Assembly (NCBI GenBank): GCA_903871875.1
Contig: CAIQIR010000039.1
Span: 78,959-142,958 of the forward strand
Source of the DNA: an uncultured Schlesneria sp.
GTDB taxonomy: Bacteria; Planctomycetota; Planctomycetia; Planctomycetales; Planctomycetaceae
Length of the DNA stretch: 64,000 bases
Direction: 5' to 3'
Shown: piece by piece, positions 26,656 through 36,974 of the stretch
Numbering within the stretch: the stretch's first letter is position 1
Layout: every line of letters begins with the position of its first letter
Notes under the pieces: generated by a model
The model's input: only the letters and a program-made list of their open reading frames with translations
The model's database searches: none
Told to the model about the DNA's origin: nothing
Program-made: the position numbers and the translations under genes

Positions 26656-29241
26656 TTAGTTATTCGAGGCATGTTTGGTGGGCAAGGGATGATCGAGTGT
26701 GTCTTTGTTCGGTTGGAATCCGTCCCCGTTAATGTCCACGAAAATCGGGTTGGTCAGGGCCGCAGGTTGAGCTTTGCCTCGGTCGGTGCCATAAATCGAA
26801 CTCAGTTTTCCTTCCGAATTCCCGGCGACGACGATCACGTAGGCATCCTCTTTCAGTTCGAGATCCAGTGTTCGATCGAACTTCACGACGCCACTCCGAA
26901 ACGCATCGGGCGTCTTGTCGCGAGAATATTGATGAGTCGGATGGGGCCGACCGTTCACCAGCACGAAGACTCGATTGACGTCCAACCAGTTGGGGCACTG
27001 CACGCGAACTTTCAACGAGATTTTCCCGCTGGTCGCTTTGATGTCCTGACCGGCGACAAAGCGGCCGGTCGTGCCCGTCTCGCCGGCGGTCATTTCGAGA
27101 TAGGGGCCGTTAGACATGACCATCCGACCGCGCTCGGCCGCATGGACCATTTCCATCGAGTCGATTTTGGACGGCTCATCCGTCGATGATTGAATCCAGT
27201 TCCGCAACCAACCCGATCCGTGATAGTTGTAGTGGGCGTCGGTGTTGACGACGCCGTAGATGCGGAAGCCTTGATTCAACAGTTGCAGCCAGCTGAACAC
27301 CGTATTGGGATATTGCTTACCATTGTATTCGGATTCGGGGCTCAGGTTCAGTATGCGATCGATCGGATGGATCTCGATGACATCCATGAAGGGAAATGCG
27401 CGCTCGAACCCGCTGTCGGGTTTGCCATCGCCGTCCTTGTCGTAAAACATCCAGCCAATATCGGGGTGATTCACCTGAATCAGCTTTTCGCTGCGATTGT
27501 CATGCAACGCCAGTCGCTCAATTTGTGTCTCGAGATCCGGACCGGCGATGGGCGCACCGCCATCTTGAGTGCGGGGCGTCAACTTCATCGGAAAAGCATT
27601 TTCATGGTTCAGCGGCAGCGGTTCGGAAGTGAGTTCCATTCCCGATACGGTCGCCATCAGAGAACTGATGCCTAATCGCTCGATGTGCGGCTGATAGGTG
27701 CTGATCCGGTTGTGTTCGGTGCAGGGGGCGAACTCGATTTGTTCCGCGACCAGATTAAGCACCCGTCCCAGTTGGCTGGAGGTATTGTCACCCGACGGCG
27801 TGCTGTGGCTGTGAAAGTCTCCACTGACCCAACCGGGTGTCTCGACTGTCCGAATCAGTTTGGCGACCAGTGGGACAATTTCGCCCGGTGCGACGGTGAT
27901 CTCAGTGAACACCGCATCGAATTCGGGGCCGTGACTGATGGTGACCGTGTACTTGCCGGGGGGGATCGTCTGCTGAAATTTCCCGTGGGCCGTATAGACC
28001 AGGTTGCGGACTGCGAATTCGCCAGTTTCCGGGCCGAAATCCAATTTGGGTTCGTCACCAAGTGCCGTAAACTCCACTTTGCAGGGAATCGATTTGCCCC
28101 CACCGTCGGTGACCAATGCGGCGACGATGCCCGGCTCGAAATCGGCGGTCAGGACCACGGGTCGTTGGTCAACGGAAAGCGTCAGATCTTTTGCGATCTG
28201 ACGGCCATAAGCAAAAACATCTGCCGTGAGTGGTTCCTGGGGAAGCACGACAGTAACCATCCCTTCGCCGTCGGTGCGCGCCGTCCCGTACGCCGTTCCA
28301 CCTCGCTTGAATTCGATCAGCGCGCGTGCGATCGCCTGGTTGCGTTTGTTCTTCAGCGCCAACTGAACAGTAGACGAATTGGCCGGCTTCAAGTTCGTGG
28401 CAATGGCATGGACATCAACCAAATTGGCACCGGGATAGAAACGTCTCTTCAATTGGTAGGACTGGCCGGGTGGCAACGTGACCGTGGTGTTTCCGTCCCC
28501 GGTGACGTATTTGATTTGGGTGACTCGTGAATCGCTAGTCAGCTGCAATTGATATCCGTCGGCATCCAGTCCATATCCTTGTCCCCAATAGCGGTCGTCG
28601 AGCCAGAATCGATCCACTGTTCCGTTGGGGGTCCGCACCATCTCCTCTTTACCTCCGTCCACTCGAAGATCATCTTCGAGTGAAACGGTTTGAGCCTGTG
28701 CCGAGCGGTTGGTGAACGTGGTTGTCACCGTCAGGAACCTGTCCGAGGGACTTAATTCGTAAGCGACGACCGCTTCAGGTCGTTCGTTGGTTCCGTCGGC
28801 TTTTACGGCAACCGCCAGCGGTTTCGGGGACGCGACCGGCGACGAGATCACCAGTTCCGCTCCGTCCGCGCCGTGGGCCACGACGGCACGATAAGGGAAC
28901 GTGGTTTTTCCCGGATAGAAGGCGGCCAGTTGATCGTTTGATGTTCCCTGAACCGCCAGGTCAATGATGGCCCCCGCGACATTGCGAACCGTCATGTTCG
29001 CGTTTCGTGTCGGCAATGGCTGAGCAATCACCGCGGTCAGGTAACCGTTTTTCAGGACCAGATCGCCATAAATGGCATCGACTTCTTTTCCACCAGGAAC
29101 GAATTGATCCCAATTCGTTTCATTCAACACGGCAATTTCAACAGGCTTGGTCGTCTCGGCCGCGGGCGGCCGCGCGGTGCTCAGTCCGACGGCCAACCCC
29201 AGTAAGACAACCGTGCCAACGAGACCAAACAGAGACTTCAT
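26656..29241 (-). CDS. Secreted CehA/McbA-like PHP-domain metallohydrolase
   Basis: This 861-residue protein has a signal peptide (MKSLFGLVGTVVLLGLAVGL). An N-terminal half of beta-rich domains follows, with carboxypeptidase-regulatory-like segments. A PHP metal-dependent hydrolase domain starts near residue 470. Metal-ligand motifs visible are DFHSHSTPSGD, CTEHN, VNHPDIGW and NTDAHYN. CehA-type proteins hydrolyse phosphoester or carbamate bonds; the substrate here is unknown. It is first in a minus-strand unit with the oxidoreductase and double esterase, and the 360-bp region upstream carries its promoter. Confidence 0.75.
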   Translation of the reverse strand: MKSLFGLVGTVVLLGLAVGLSTARPPAAETTKPVEIAVLNETNWDQFVPGGKEVDAIYGDLVLKNGYLTAVIAQPLPTRNANMTVRNVAGAIIDLAVQGTSNDQLAAFYPGKTTFPYRAVVAHGADGAELVISSPVASPKPLAVAVKADGTNERPEAVVAYELSPSDRFLTVTTTFTNRSAQAQTVSLEDDLRVDGGKEEMVRTPNGTVDRFWLDDRYWGQGYGLDADGYQLQLTSDSRVTQIKYVTGDGNTTVTLPPGQSYQLKRRFYPGANLVDVHAIATNLKPANSSTVQLALKNKRNQAIARALIEFKRGGTAYGTARTDGEGMVTVVLPQEPLTADVFAYGRQIAKDLTLSVDQRPVVLTADFEPGIVAALVTDGGGKSIPCKVEFTALGDEPKLDFGPETGEFAVRNLVYTAHGKFQQTIPPGKYTVTISHGPEFDAVFTEITVAPGEIVPLVAKLIRTVETPGWVSGDFHSHSTPSGDNTSSQLGRVLNLVAEQIEFAPCTEHNRISTYQPHIERLGISSLMATVSGMELTSEPLPLNHENAFPMKLTPRTQDGGAPIAGPDLETQIERLALHDNRSEKLIQVNHPDIGWMFYDKDGDGKPDSGFERAFPFMDVIEIHPIDRILNLSPESEYNGKQYPNTVFSWLQLLNQGFRIYGVVNTDAHYNYHGSGWLRNWIQSSTDEPSKIDSMEMVHAAERGRMVMSNGPYLEMTAGETGTTGRFVAGQDIKATSGKISLKVRVQCPNWLDVNRVFVLVNGRPHPTHQYSRDKTPDAFRSGVVKFDRTLDLELKEDAYVIVVAGNSEGKLSSIYGTDRGKAQPAALTNPIFVDINGDGFQPNKDTLDHPLPTKHASNN

Positions 29242-29601
29242 CGGTGAGGTTCCTTGGGGCGGCCGAAAGACACACGAAGAACTGATTGAAGTTTGCGAGC
29301 CGAGATTCTAAGACCGCCGTGAGAAGAAAAGTAGAGTGAGCCGCGCACCCCTCGTTCAACTCGTGGCAAATGTCACGGGATTGCCTGGCAAGACACCGAT
29401 TTTTCGGTCTTTGTCGTTCGCCGTCTCGGTCTGTTTTCGTCGGGACGTTTTCTCGTTGGCAAATCGGCTATACTTCGGATGACATCGCAATTGTTTCAGC
29501 CCACGGCAGGTGATAACTTGTTTCGACAAGCCTGAAGTCGGGTTCCTCCGACGGTAATATTGGAAACGATCACACCCAGACTTGGATGACCAGTTACCCG
29601 T
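29242..29601. other. 360-bp divergent intergenic region
   Basis: Regulatory region between the CehA-like gene (minus) and the YheT-like gene (plus). A TATACT hexamer at 29469-29474 could be a -10 box for the plus-strand gene, but no good -35 lies 17 bp before it. No gene or repeat was recognised. Confidence 0.35.
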
Positions 29602-30660
29602 ATGTCCGCGACGCCTTCAAAGCCTGCTTCCTTAGAACCGCAACGATTAGCCGATCAGCGCGATTTGTTTCATCCACCCTGGATGTTGCGGAACGGTCAT
29701 GTACAAACATTGGCCGGGGCCTATCTGTTTGATCGCTGGCCAAATCGTTACGCGTTGCCCAAGAGTACGTCCACGATTGGCGAAGTGGATCTTGGAGACG
29801 GTGACCGGCTGTCCTTTCATGAAGATTGCCCGGCCGACTGGCAGCCAGGGGACCGGATCGCGCTGTTACTACATGGATTGGCGGGAAGCCACGACAGTCC
29901 CTACATGCGACGGATTGCCAGTCTGTTGTACCGTCGACGCGTACGCACGGTCCGGCTGAACTGGCGGGGTTGCGGAACCGGGATGTCGCTGGCCCGTTAT
30001 CCTTACCACAGTGGACGAACGGAGGATCTGCGAGCCGCCGTCGTCGAATTCCAGCAACGCTTTCCTCATTCGCCGATCAGTCTGATCGGTTTTTCGATGG
30101 GGGGAAACATCGCCCTGAAATTCCTGGGAGAAACCAGCGCGATCGATGGAGTTGCGGCCAGTATCTCGCGTGCCGTGGCCGTCTGTCCGCCGATCGACTT
30201 GTCGGTGACCGTCGATTTTCTCCGCAACGGATTGGCCCGCTGGTACGACAGCTATTTCACACGGGTTTGTATTGGCAATGTGCGTCGTCGCCTGCAGGCG
30301 CGTTCGGACGTCGTCATTCCTGACGGTTGGTTCTCGCGTCTGCCGCGCGGAATGCGCGAATTCGACGATTCGTTCACCGCGCCGGTTTGTGGTTTTGCAT
30401 CCGCAGCCGAGTACTATGCCCGTTGCAGCGCGAATCAATTTTTGCCGAATATCACGGTTCCGACTCTGATTATTGCCGCGCAGGATGATCCGGTGGTCCC
30501 CTACACGCCGTATTCAGATGCGAAACTTTCGCCTGTGATTGAGCTGCTCGCTCCGAAATATGGCGGGCATTTGGGCTTCGTGGCGGGAGGCAGTCCGCGA
30601 TGGCTGGATCGAGAAGTCATCGATTGGACGTTGGGTGGTCGGACATCCGAACTTTCCTAA
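29602..30660 (+). CDS. YheT/EMB8-like alpha/beta hydrolase
   Basis: This 352-residue hydrolase of the COG0429 type shows the family start pattern HPPWMLRNGHVQTLAG. It also has the oxyanion region LLLHGLAGSHDSPYM, RLNWRGCG, and the nucleophile elbow IGFSMGGNIALKFLGE (Ser about residue 174). The acid and His lie in AQDDPVVP and GGHLGFV. There is no signal peptide, so it is cytoplasmic. Relatives are poorly characterised esterases; the natural substrate is unknown. The start is the ATG at 29602; no strong ribosome-binding site is visible. Confidence 0.82.
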   Translation: MSATPSKPASLEPQRLADQRDLFHPPWMLRNGHVQTLAGAYLFDRWPNRYALPKSTSTIGEVDLGDGDRLSFHEDCPADWQPGDRIALLLHGLAGSHDSPYMRRIASLLYRRRVRTVRLNWRGCGTGMSLARYPYHSGRTEDLRAAVVEFQQRFPHSPISLIGFSMGGNIALKFLGETSAIDGVAASISRAVAVCPPIDLSVTVDFLRNGLARWYDSYFTRVCIGNVRRRLQARSDVVIPDGWFSRLPRGMREFDDSFTAPVCGFASAAEYYARCSANQFLPNITVPTLIIAAQDDPVVPYTPYSDAKLSPVIELLAPKYGGHLGFVAGGSPRWLDREVIDWTLGGRTSELS

Positions 30661-30740
30661 TCAGCCCCAACTGTTTACGATAAACGCATCGGTCGATGTT
30701 AATCTGTGTAGGGAATGTTTCCGACAGGGGATTGCCGCGT

Positions 30741-32156
30741 ATGACTGCTCGGACCAATGATTCGATGACACATGCGGCCGAACACCAACTCCAGACGGCC
30801 CGATCACCGTTCCAGCCCGCGGCTCGAGACCTGATTCGAGTCGGTGGATCACGACGGTGGTTTTTGCAAACGGGTCTCGCCGGGATGGGTGGCCTTTCCT
30901 TGCCAGCGATCCTGCAGTTGCAGAATCAATCATCGGCCGCCGCCAGCGAATCGAGCGGTCCGCGGGAAAAGAAATCGGTGATTCTGTTTTGGCTTTCGGG
31001 CGGACCCAGCCAGATCGACATGTGGGATCCCAAGCCCGATGCGCCGACCGAAATTCGCGGTCCCTATTCGACCATTTCGACAAAAGTGCCGGGCGTGGCA
31101 CTTTGCGAACATCTGCCGTTACAGGCCAGCATTGCCGACAAACTGTCGTTCCTGCGTGCCGTCGATTGCAAGGCCAGCAATCACACTCCGATCACGATGC
31201 AGGCGGGCAATCCGTTGGCACGTCGGACCGATGACAACAAAGATGGCGGCGGATATCCCTCGATGGGTTCGGTGGTGGCCAAATTCCGTGGCCCCAATCA
31301 TCCCGATCTGCCGCCGTTCGTGGGACTCGCTCCGGCGTGGGCGGCCGACGTCTGGGAATCGGGGCATCTGGGGTCGGCTTACAAGCCGGTTAAGGGCCTG
31401 GAACTGGTCGGTAAATTTGGTTTGCCGCAAGGCGTACAATTGAATCGTCTGGAAGACCGTGACCGTTTGCGGCAATCTTTCGATCGCCTGCGCCGTGACC
31501 TGGATGGCAATCATGTGCTCGAAAGTCTCGAACGCTACAACGCGCAAGCGTTCGAGATGGTCTCGAGTGGTCGGGTACAAAAAGCGTTCGATCTGACGTC
31601 CGAAGCGGAGACGACACGCGATTTGTATGGCCGGAATGGAATCGGCGAAAAAGCGATCCTGGCGCGCCGACTGGTTGAATCGGGCGTCACGTTTGTCCTC
31701 GTCAGCGGTGCCTGGGGTTATTTCGATCATCATGGCGATTCGGTGCAATGGGGCGGAATCGCTAAAGGTCTGACTCCATTGCTACCTCATGTCGATCGGG
31801 CGTTATTCGGCCTGGTGACAGATCTTGAGCAACGTGGACTGCTCGATTCGACCTTGGTGCTGATGATGGGCGAATTTGGCCGTGCCCCGGTGATCAATAA
31901 AGATCTCGGGCGTGATCACTGGACGAACGTCATGTCGATGGTGGTCGCGGGAGGTGGGTTGCGACATGGCCAGGCTGTCGGCAGCACCGATTACAAAGGC
32001 TACGACATTAAAGACGGTTTGGTGCGGCCGCAGGATCTGGCCGCGACGGTGTTCCGCCATCTGGACATCGATCTCGCGACTCACTGGACCAGTCCTCAAG
32101 GGCGTCCGACTCCGATCGTCGTCGAGGGTGGTCGTCCCATCCCGGAACTAATCTGA
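30741..32156 (+). CDS. DUF1501 family protein
   Basis: This 471-residue protein has a twin-arginine-type export region (SRRWFLQTGLAGMGGLSLPA) starting about 35 residues in. DUF1501 motifs follow: LFWLSGGPSQIDMWDPKPDA, LLARRLVE-like AILARRLVESGVTFVLV, MMGEFGRAP and LGRDHWTNVMSMVVAGGGL. The fold is alkaline-phosphatase-like; the biological role is not established. Here there is no adjacent DUF1549/DUF1553 gene, unlike the copy at 40 kb. ATG 30741 is preferred over an in-frame upstream start because the extra 15 residues are not conserved-looking. Confidence 0.88.
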   Translation: MTARTNDSMTHAAEHQLQTARSPFQPAARDLIRVGGSRRWFLQTGLAGMGGLSLPAILQLQNQSSAAASESSGPREKKSVILFWLSGGPSQIDMWDPKPDAPTEIRGPYSTISTKVPGVALCEHLPLQASIADKLSFLRAVDCKASNHTPITMQAGNPLARRTDDNKDGGGYPSMGSVVAKFRGPNHPDLPPFVGLAPAWAADVWESGHLGSAYKPVKGLELVGKFGLPQGVQLNRLEDRDRLRQSFDRLRRDLDGNHVLESLERYNAQAFEMVSSGRVQKAFDLTSEAETTRDLYGRNGIGEKAILARRLVESGVTFVLVSGAWGYFDHHGDSVQWGGIAKGLTPLLPHVDRALFGLVTDLEQRGLLDSTLVLMMGEFGRAPVINKDLGRDHWTNVMSMVVAGGGLRHGQAVGSTDYKGYDIKDGLVRPQDLAATVFRHLDIDLATHWTSPQGRPTPIVVEGGRPIPELI

Positions 32157-32183
32157 TCGCGTCGGTGACGGGTTTGAGCCGTG

Positions 32184-33422
32184 TTACGGTGCCAAGTCGA
32201 CACAGACCAATTTGCCGGCGGCGTTTCGACCGTAGACATGCTTGTCGAACAGCACCGGAACGGTCCAGCAACGGCCAGTGAGGAACGGGGACGTCGCCAG
32301 TTCTTCGAATCCTTGAGCGGTGGCGTTGGCCAGGACCAGCGTCCCTTTTTCGCTCAGAATCAGCAGTTTTCCGTCGGCCATCATCAGTGAACCGCAACCC
32401 AGGCCGCGTTGCTGCCAGGCGACTTTACCGGTGGCGAATTCCATGCAGGTCAATTGGACAACTCGACCAAGATTCGAGTTGCCATCGAAACCATACAGGT
32501 AACCATTCCAGAGAATGCTGTTATTAAAATGATTCCGCATTTCGCGATTCGCATAGATCTTTTTCAGCTGCTGTCCGTCGAATTCGAACAATCCGCAGCC
32601 GACGTTATACGCCGTGGAAATGAAGATCTGGTTCCCCTCGACAATCGGCGTGGTCGAATTGGTTCGAAACGGTGACGGCCAGGGTTGAAACGCGACGTCG
32701 TCACCATTGTTCAGTCGAGTGATTCGTAATCCCTCGCAGTCCAATGTGGCCACGAACGAGGGCTCGGGCTCGCCAGGGAAAATCGCCGCCGAGCCGTAAC
32801 CCGCCTGGTGCATGGCTGACTGCCAGTTCTTCTTGCCGGTGTGTTTGTCATAAGAGACGACTCGACCTGCTTCGAGAAGCAGTTGGTTGCCGACGATGAC
32901 AGGCGATCCGGCAAATCCCCATTCGGGCAACGGAACTCCCAGATCTTTCTGAAGTGAGACTTCCCAAATCACGGTCCCGTTCGCGAAATCCAAACAAATC
33001 AGCTGCCCCTCTTTACCGACGGTGTAGACGCGGTCTTCGTCGATGGTCGGGGTTGAACCGGGGCCCCCTTCGTGCAGATTATCGTTCAACTCGCACGGAT
33101 AGTCGTGATTCCAGATCACGTCGCCCGTCTGTGCATCCAGGCACCAGACGATTTCTTTCCCGTCGACATGTCCCATCGACAACAGTCGTCCCTGCGCCAG
33201 CGAGATCGAGCTGAATCCGATTCCAATCTCGCGCGACCACACGACAGGCAAGCCGGCCGCGGGCCAGTTGGAACTCCAATCCTTTTCGGTCGAAACGCCA
33301 TTGCGCTGCGGCCCCATCCAATTCGGCCAGGATGTGGGCATTTCAGGATCGGCCGCGTTGCCGCGAGTTGCCAGTAATACTGCCACGATCAATAAGATTG
33401 GCCAGCTACGACAAGCAAACAT
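32184..33422 (-). CDS. Secreted PQQ-like beta-propeller repeat protein
   Basis: This 412-residue protein has a signal peptide (SWPILLIVAVLLATRGNAAD) and PQQ-type blades. Examples are CLDAQTGDVIWNHDYPCE, TVGKEGQLICLDFANGTVIW and VSYDKHTGKKNWQSAMHQ. The NWMGPQRNGVS start is common in planctomycete propellers of this class. No quinone-ligand or Ca residues typical of PQQ dehydrogenases are evident, so it is more likely a binding or assembly propeller than an oxidoreductase. It is convergent with the DUF1501 gene (27-bp gap) and divergent from the next hydrolase. Confidence 0.85.
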   Translation of the reverse strand: MFACRSWPILLIVAVLLATRGNAADPEMPTSWPNWMGPQRNGVSTEKDWSSNWPAAGLPVVWSREIGIGFSSISLAQGRLLSMGHVDGKEIVWCLDAQTGDVIWNHDYPCELNDNLHEGGPGSTPTIDEDRVYTVGKEGQLICLDFANGTVIWEVSLQKDLGVPLPEWGFAGSPVIVGNQLLLEAGRVVSYDKHTGKKNWQSAMHQAGYGSAAIFPGEPEPSFVATLDCEGLRITRLNNGDDVAFQPWPSPFRTNSTTPIVEGNQIFISTAYNVGCGLFEFDGQQLKKIYANREMRNHFNNSILWNGYLYGFDGNSNLGRVVQLTCMEFATGKVAWQQRGLGCGSLMMADGKLLILSEKGTLVLANATAQGFEELATSPFLTGRCWTVPVLFDKHVYGRNAAGKLVCVDLAP

Positions 33423-33703
33423 TGGTAATAAACCCCGCGTGGAACAGGTTGCCAGAAACCACGCTTATACAGGGAAGCCGGTGTGGTCGAAACAGAGCCG
33501 GATGGCGTTTGGCTGGGCGTGAAGCGTTCCAGGACGTCGCAGAACGAAACCTGTTCCTCATCCGGCGGGTAAAAATACAGACGGACCGATGCTCGTCGGA
33601 AAGAGGCCGGTTCGTTACTCTTTTCTGTATCGGGGATCGAAGCGTGGTTTCCCACACCGATGCTCATCCCGGTCATTCGGTTTCTGCTTTAAGGGTACTG
33701 ACG

Positions 33704-34615
33704 ATGTCCAGTCTGCGAGTATTTTCCGCCACAATGTTGTTGTTTGCCTTGGCTGCGGTCACTGGTTTCGCGGACGAGAAACCAGTCCCCTACAAAACGA
33801 CCGACGACATCGTTTACGGGCAGAAGGACGGATTGGCGTTAACCCTCGACGTCTTCGAGCCGGAAGGGGCTCGGAAGCAGCGAGGGGTAATTCTGGTCTC
33901 GAGCGGAGGGTGGGAGTCCAAGAAGTCAAATATCCCGGAAGAAAATCATCACCGCATGCAGACGGATCACTGGGCTCAGGGATTGCTGAAGGGGGGTTAC
34001 ACGGTGTTTCTCGTCCGTCACGGAAGCAGCCCACGCTATTCGGTTCCTGAAATGATTCCCGACATGAATCGATCGGTGCGATTCATCCGGTCGATTGCCA
34101 AAAAGTTCGACGTCGACCCTGATCATCTGGGAATCACCAGTGGTTCTTCCGGCGGGCACTTGGCGTTGATGGCCGCCATGACGGGAGATGATGGCAAATC
34201 CGATTCGAAAGACCCGATCGAACGGCTCAGCAGCCGCGTCCAATGTGTCGTCGCCTGGTTTCCTCCGACCGACCTGATCAATTGGGGTGCCCCCGGTGGT
34301 TACAGCCTGATCGAGTTCGCTCGACCAGGCTTTTTGAAACGGGTGCTGGGAGAAGTCAAAGATGTCGAACCGCAGTTGAAGTCGATTTCGCCGTTGTATT
34401 TCGTCACCAAGGAATCGCCGCCGCTGTTGCTGATTCACGGTGACAGCGACAAGACCGTTCCGCTGCAGCAGTCCGAGATTCTGAAGGCGAAGTACGAACA
34501 GTTGGGCTTGCCGGTTAAGCTGGTCGTCCAACCAGGCGGCGGTCACAGCTCATGGCCGGGAATCATGGATCAGTATCCGATCGTCTGGGAATGGTTCGAC
34601 AAATATCAGAAATAG
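33704..34615 (+). CDS. Secreted alpha/beta hydrolase (esterase/peptidase type)
   Basis: This 303-residue protein has a signal peptide (MSSLRVFSATMLLFALAAVT, cleavage near GFADE). Hydrolase motifs: an SSGGW oxyanion region, nucleophile elbow TSGSSGGHLALMAA, Asp in LIHGDSDKTVP and His in PGGGHSSW. This is the BD-FAE/prolyl-oligopeptidase-like group, often carbohydrate-ester hydrolases. The frame is open 124 codons upstream, but only ATG 33704 yields a signal peptide. The next gene, 63 bp downstream, is another secreted hydrolase, so both may be cotranscribed. Confidence 0.82.
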   Translation: MSSLRVFSATMLLFALAAVTGFADEKPVPYKTTDDIVYGQKDGLALTLDVFEPEGARKQRGVILVSSGGWESKKSNIPEENHHRMQTDHWAQGLLKGGYTVFLVRHGSSPRYSVPEMIPDMNRSVRFIRSIAKKFDVDPDHLGITSGSSGGHLALMAAMTGDDGKSDSKDPIERLSSRVQCVVAWFPPTDLINWGAPGGYSLIEFARPGFLKRVLGEVKDVEPQLKSISPLYFVTKESPPLLLIHGDSDKTVPLQQSEILKAKYEQLGLPVKLVVQPGGGHSSWPGIMDQYPIVWEWFDKYQK

Positions 34616-34678
34616 GCTGCTCCGGGGTCGCTCTGGGGCTCATCACAGTTTGGTGGCAATCACTCACGGATTCGCAAT

Positions 34679-35968
34679 ATGAAACAAGCGGCTGTCGATG
34701 TTCGTTTGGTGATTGCGCAACTGGCGTGGGCTCTCTGTCTGTTGTGTCTGGGCGGACCATCGAGTAGCCGGGCTGACGATTTGGCAGGTCAGGCATCGCC
34801 CGATCGTTCGGCGAATGTCCTGTCCATGCGAGATCGTTTCGATCTCTCGCAGCTTTCCAAGACGCCGGAAGTCTTTCCCGCCCCTCAATTGCAGGTCGAA
34901 GGCGTCAAGGCCTTCTTCTATCAAGGGATCAACTATCACGGACAACCGACTCGAGTCTTCGCCTACTCGGGAGTCCCGGCGAATGGGGAAGGCCGCCAGG
35001 ATCAGAAGTTTCCTGCGATGGTTTTGATTCACGGCGGCGGCGGGACGGCGTTCGATCGATGGGTCAAACTATGGAACTCGCGAGGTTATGCGGCGATTGC
35101 GATGGACCTGTGCGGTTGCATTCCCGTCGGTGCTTATGGCAAGTGGGAACGGCATGAGCATGGGGGCCCGCCGGGTTGGGGGGCGAGTTTTGAGCAGCTG
35201 AACGACCCAATCGAAGATCAGTGGACCTATCAAGCAACGAGCGCCGCGATTCTGGCGCACTCGTTGATTCGTTCGTATCCTGAAGTGGATCCCGAGCGGA
35301 TCGGTGTCACGGGGATTTCCTGGGGAGGATATTTGACCTGTGTGGTGGCGGGGGTTGATTCGCGATTCAAATTCGCGGCTCCCGTATATGGCTGCGGATT
35401 TCTTGGCAGCAATTCGGCCTGGCTGCCTTCGTTCGAAAAATTGGGGCCTGAATTGGCCAACCGCTGGCTCACGCAATGGGATCCTTCGGCCTATCTCGGA
35501 CAGGTGAAGATGCCGATGCTCTGGGTTAACGGCACCAATGACTTTGCTTACCCCATGGATTCCTGGCAGAAGTCGTACCGCCTGCCCACGGGGCCTCGGC
35601 AGCTTTGTCTACGTGTCCGCATGCCGCATGGGCACGGTCCCGCGGGTGAAAACCCCGAAGAGATCCACGTATTTGCCAATTCCATTCTCACACAAGGCAA
35701 GCCGCTGGCGCAGATCGCGTCTCAAGATCAGAACGACAACGAAGTGTGGGCGACCTTTCAGTCGGATGTCCCGATCGTCAGTGCCGAATTGAATTACACC
35801 GCCGACACCGGAAAATGGCCCGATCGCAAATGGGAACAACTGCCGGCAAAGATTGATCCGCAGACGAACCGTGTGACGGCTCAGATTCCTTCTGATGCCA
35901 AAGTCTATTACCTGAATCTGTTCGACGAACGCCAGTGCGTCGTCAGCACCCAGCACGTTGAGCGATGA
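34679..35968 (+). CDS. Secreted dienelactone-hydrolase/acetylxylan-esterase-like protein
   Basis: This 429-residue protein has an N-terminal signal (LVIAQLAWALCLLCLGG). Visible motifs: MVLIHGGGGTAFDRWVKLWN with the oxyanion hole, AIAMDLCG, nucleophile elbow GVTGISWGGYLTCVVAG, acid in WVNGTNDFAYPMD and His in RMPHGHG. A C-terminal beta domain of about 90 residues follows. These features fit secreted alpha/beta hydrolases acting on acetylated sugars. Together with the gene before it, this forms a two-gene hydrolase unit. The substrate is not determinable. Confidence 0.8.
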   Translation: MKQAAVDVRLVIAQLAWALCLLCLGGPSSSRADDLAGQASPDRSANVLSMRDRFDLSQLSKTPEVFPAPQLQVEGVKAFFYQGINYHGQPTRVFAYSGVPANGEGRQDQKFPAMVLIHGGGGTAFDRWVKLWNSRGYAAIAMDLCGCIPVGAYGKWERHEHGGPPGWGASFEQLNDPIEDQWTYQATSAAILAHSLIRSYPEVDPERIGVTGISWGGYLTCVVAGVDSRFKFAAPVYGCGFLGSNSAWLPSFEKLGPELANRWLTQWDPSAYLGQVKMPMLWVNGTNDFAYPMDSWQKSYRLPTGPRQLCLRVRMPHGHGPAGENPEEIHVFANSILTQGKPLAQIASQDQNDNEVWATFQSDVPIVSAELNYTADTGKWPDRKWEQLPAKIDPQTNRVTAQIPSDAKVYYLNLFDERQCVVSTQHVER

Positions 35969-36043
35969 TTGTTGGAATCGCTCGCTCCAGAATTTTCGTG
36001 CATCGGACTGCGGCCGTTCTTCGTTCGCCGCTTCGCGCGTCCG

Positions 36044-36775
36044 TCATCCCCGTTGATTGAGAATGTGATCCGTGAGTGTCGACAGGGACGTTTTCTGTTG
36101 ACCGCTCGGATCAAAATTCGCCGGAGCCAGCCAGGACTGGAACGCCGCCTTCATGGCCGGCCATTCTTCGTCGATTGCGGCGTACCAGGCGGTGTCGCGG
36201 TTGCGGCCTTTATAGACGGCGGCCTGGCGGAACACGCCTTCGAACGACAAACCAAACCGTTGCGCGGCGCGGCGTGATTTGGCATTGAGTGAATGGCACT
36301 TCCATTCGTAGCGTCGGTAACCCAGTTCAAAAGCCCGTTCCATCATCAGATACATTGCTTCCGTAGCCACCGGTGTGGCTTGAAGCAGCGGCGAAAAACT
36401 GAGATGCCCGACTTCGATCGAACCATGTCTCGGGTCAATTCGCAGATAGCTGCAAAGCCCCACCGCTTTTTTTGTTGCCTGGTCGATGATCGCAAAAAAT
36501 AGCGGGTCGTTGCTCGTCACCCATTGCCCAAGCCAGGTGTTGTATTCCTCGAATGTGGCGAAGGGGCCGTAGGGCAGGTACGTCCAGATCCGACCTTCCG
36601 TGTCGAGCGAATTCGCCTGATAGAGATCTTGGGCGTGCAGGTCAGGGTTGACCGGTTCCAATCGGCAGAAACGACCCTGAAACGATTCTCGGCCGGGCAG
36701 GGCCGGTGATTGCCAGTTCGGGACGGGTTTTCCAATTGGCTGTCCCAAGTCATTCGTATCGTGCGGCATCAGCAT
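36044..36775 (-). CDS. GNAT acetyltransferase, RimJ/RimL type
   Basis: This 243-residue protein has the pattern of the RimJ-like GNAT group. It contains FCRLEPVNPDLHAQDLYQAN, then FAIIDQATKKAVGLCSYLRI, the acetyl-CoA strand SIEVGHLSFSPLLQATPVAT and the late helix LNAKSRRAAQRFGLSFEGVF. Such enzymes acetylate protein N-termini or small amines. The start at 36775 (MLMPHD) is chosen; the frame runs 23 codons further up. It is cytoplasmic and convergent with the hydrolase gene before it (75-bp gap). Confidence 0.85.
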   Translation of the reverse strand: MLMPHDTNDLGQPIGKPVPNWQSPALPGRESFQGRFCRLEPVNPDLHAQDLYQANSLDTEGRIWTYLPYGPFATFEEYNTWLGQWVTSNDPLFFAIIDQATKKAVGLCSYLRIDPRHGSIEVGHLSFSPLLQATPVATEAMYLMMERAFELGYRRYEWKCHSLNAKSRRAAQRFGLSFEGVFRQAAVYKGRNRDTAWYAAIDEEWPAMKAAFQSWLAPANFDPSGQQKTSLSTLTDHILNQRG

Positions 36776-36974
36776 CCTCGGCAAGCGATCAATGAATCGA
36801 GCGAATTCCCAGGGACGAAGTATAGCGTCTCTTTTGATTCCCACGATTCGAGTGACTCGTGGATTGTGTCGTTGGCTGGCGCGGGCTCTTCGGAGAGGGA
36901 ACTGGACGTAAAATGACGTTGTTCGCCCTGGTGTGGCAGTGATCAGAATTGGTTTGAATTCTCATCGGCTCAAT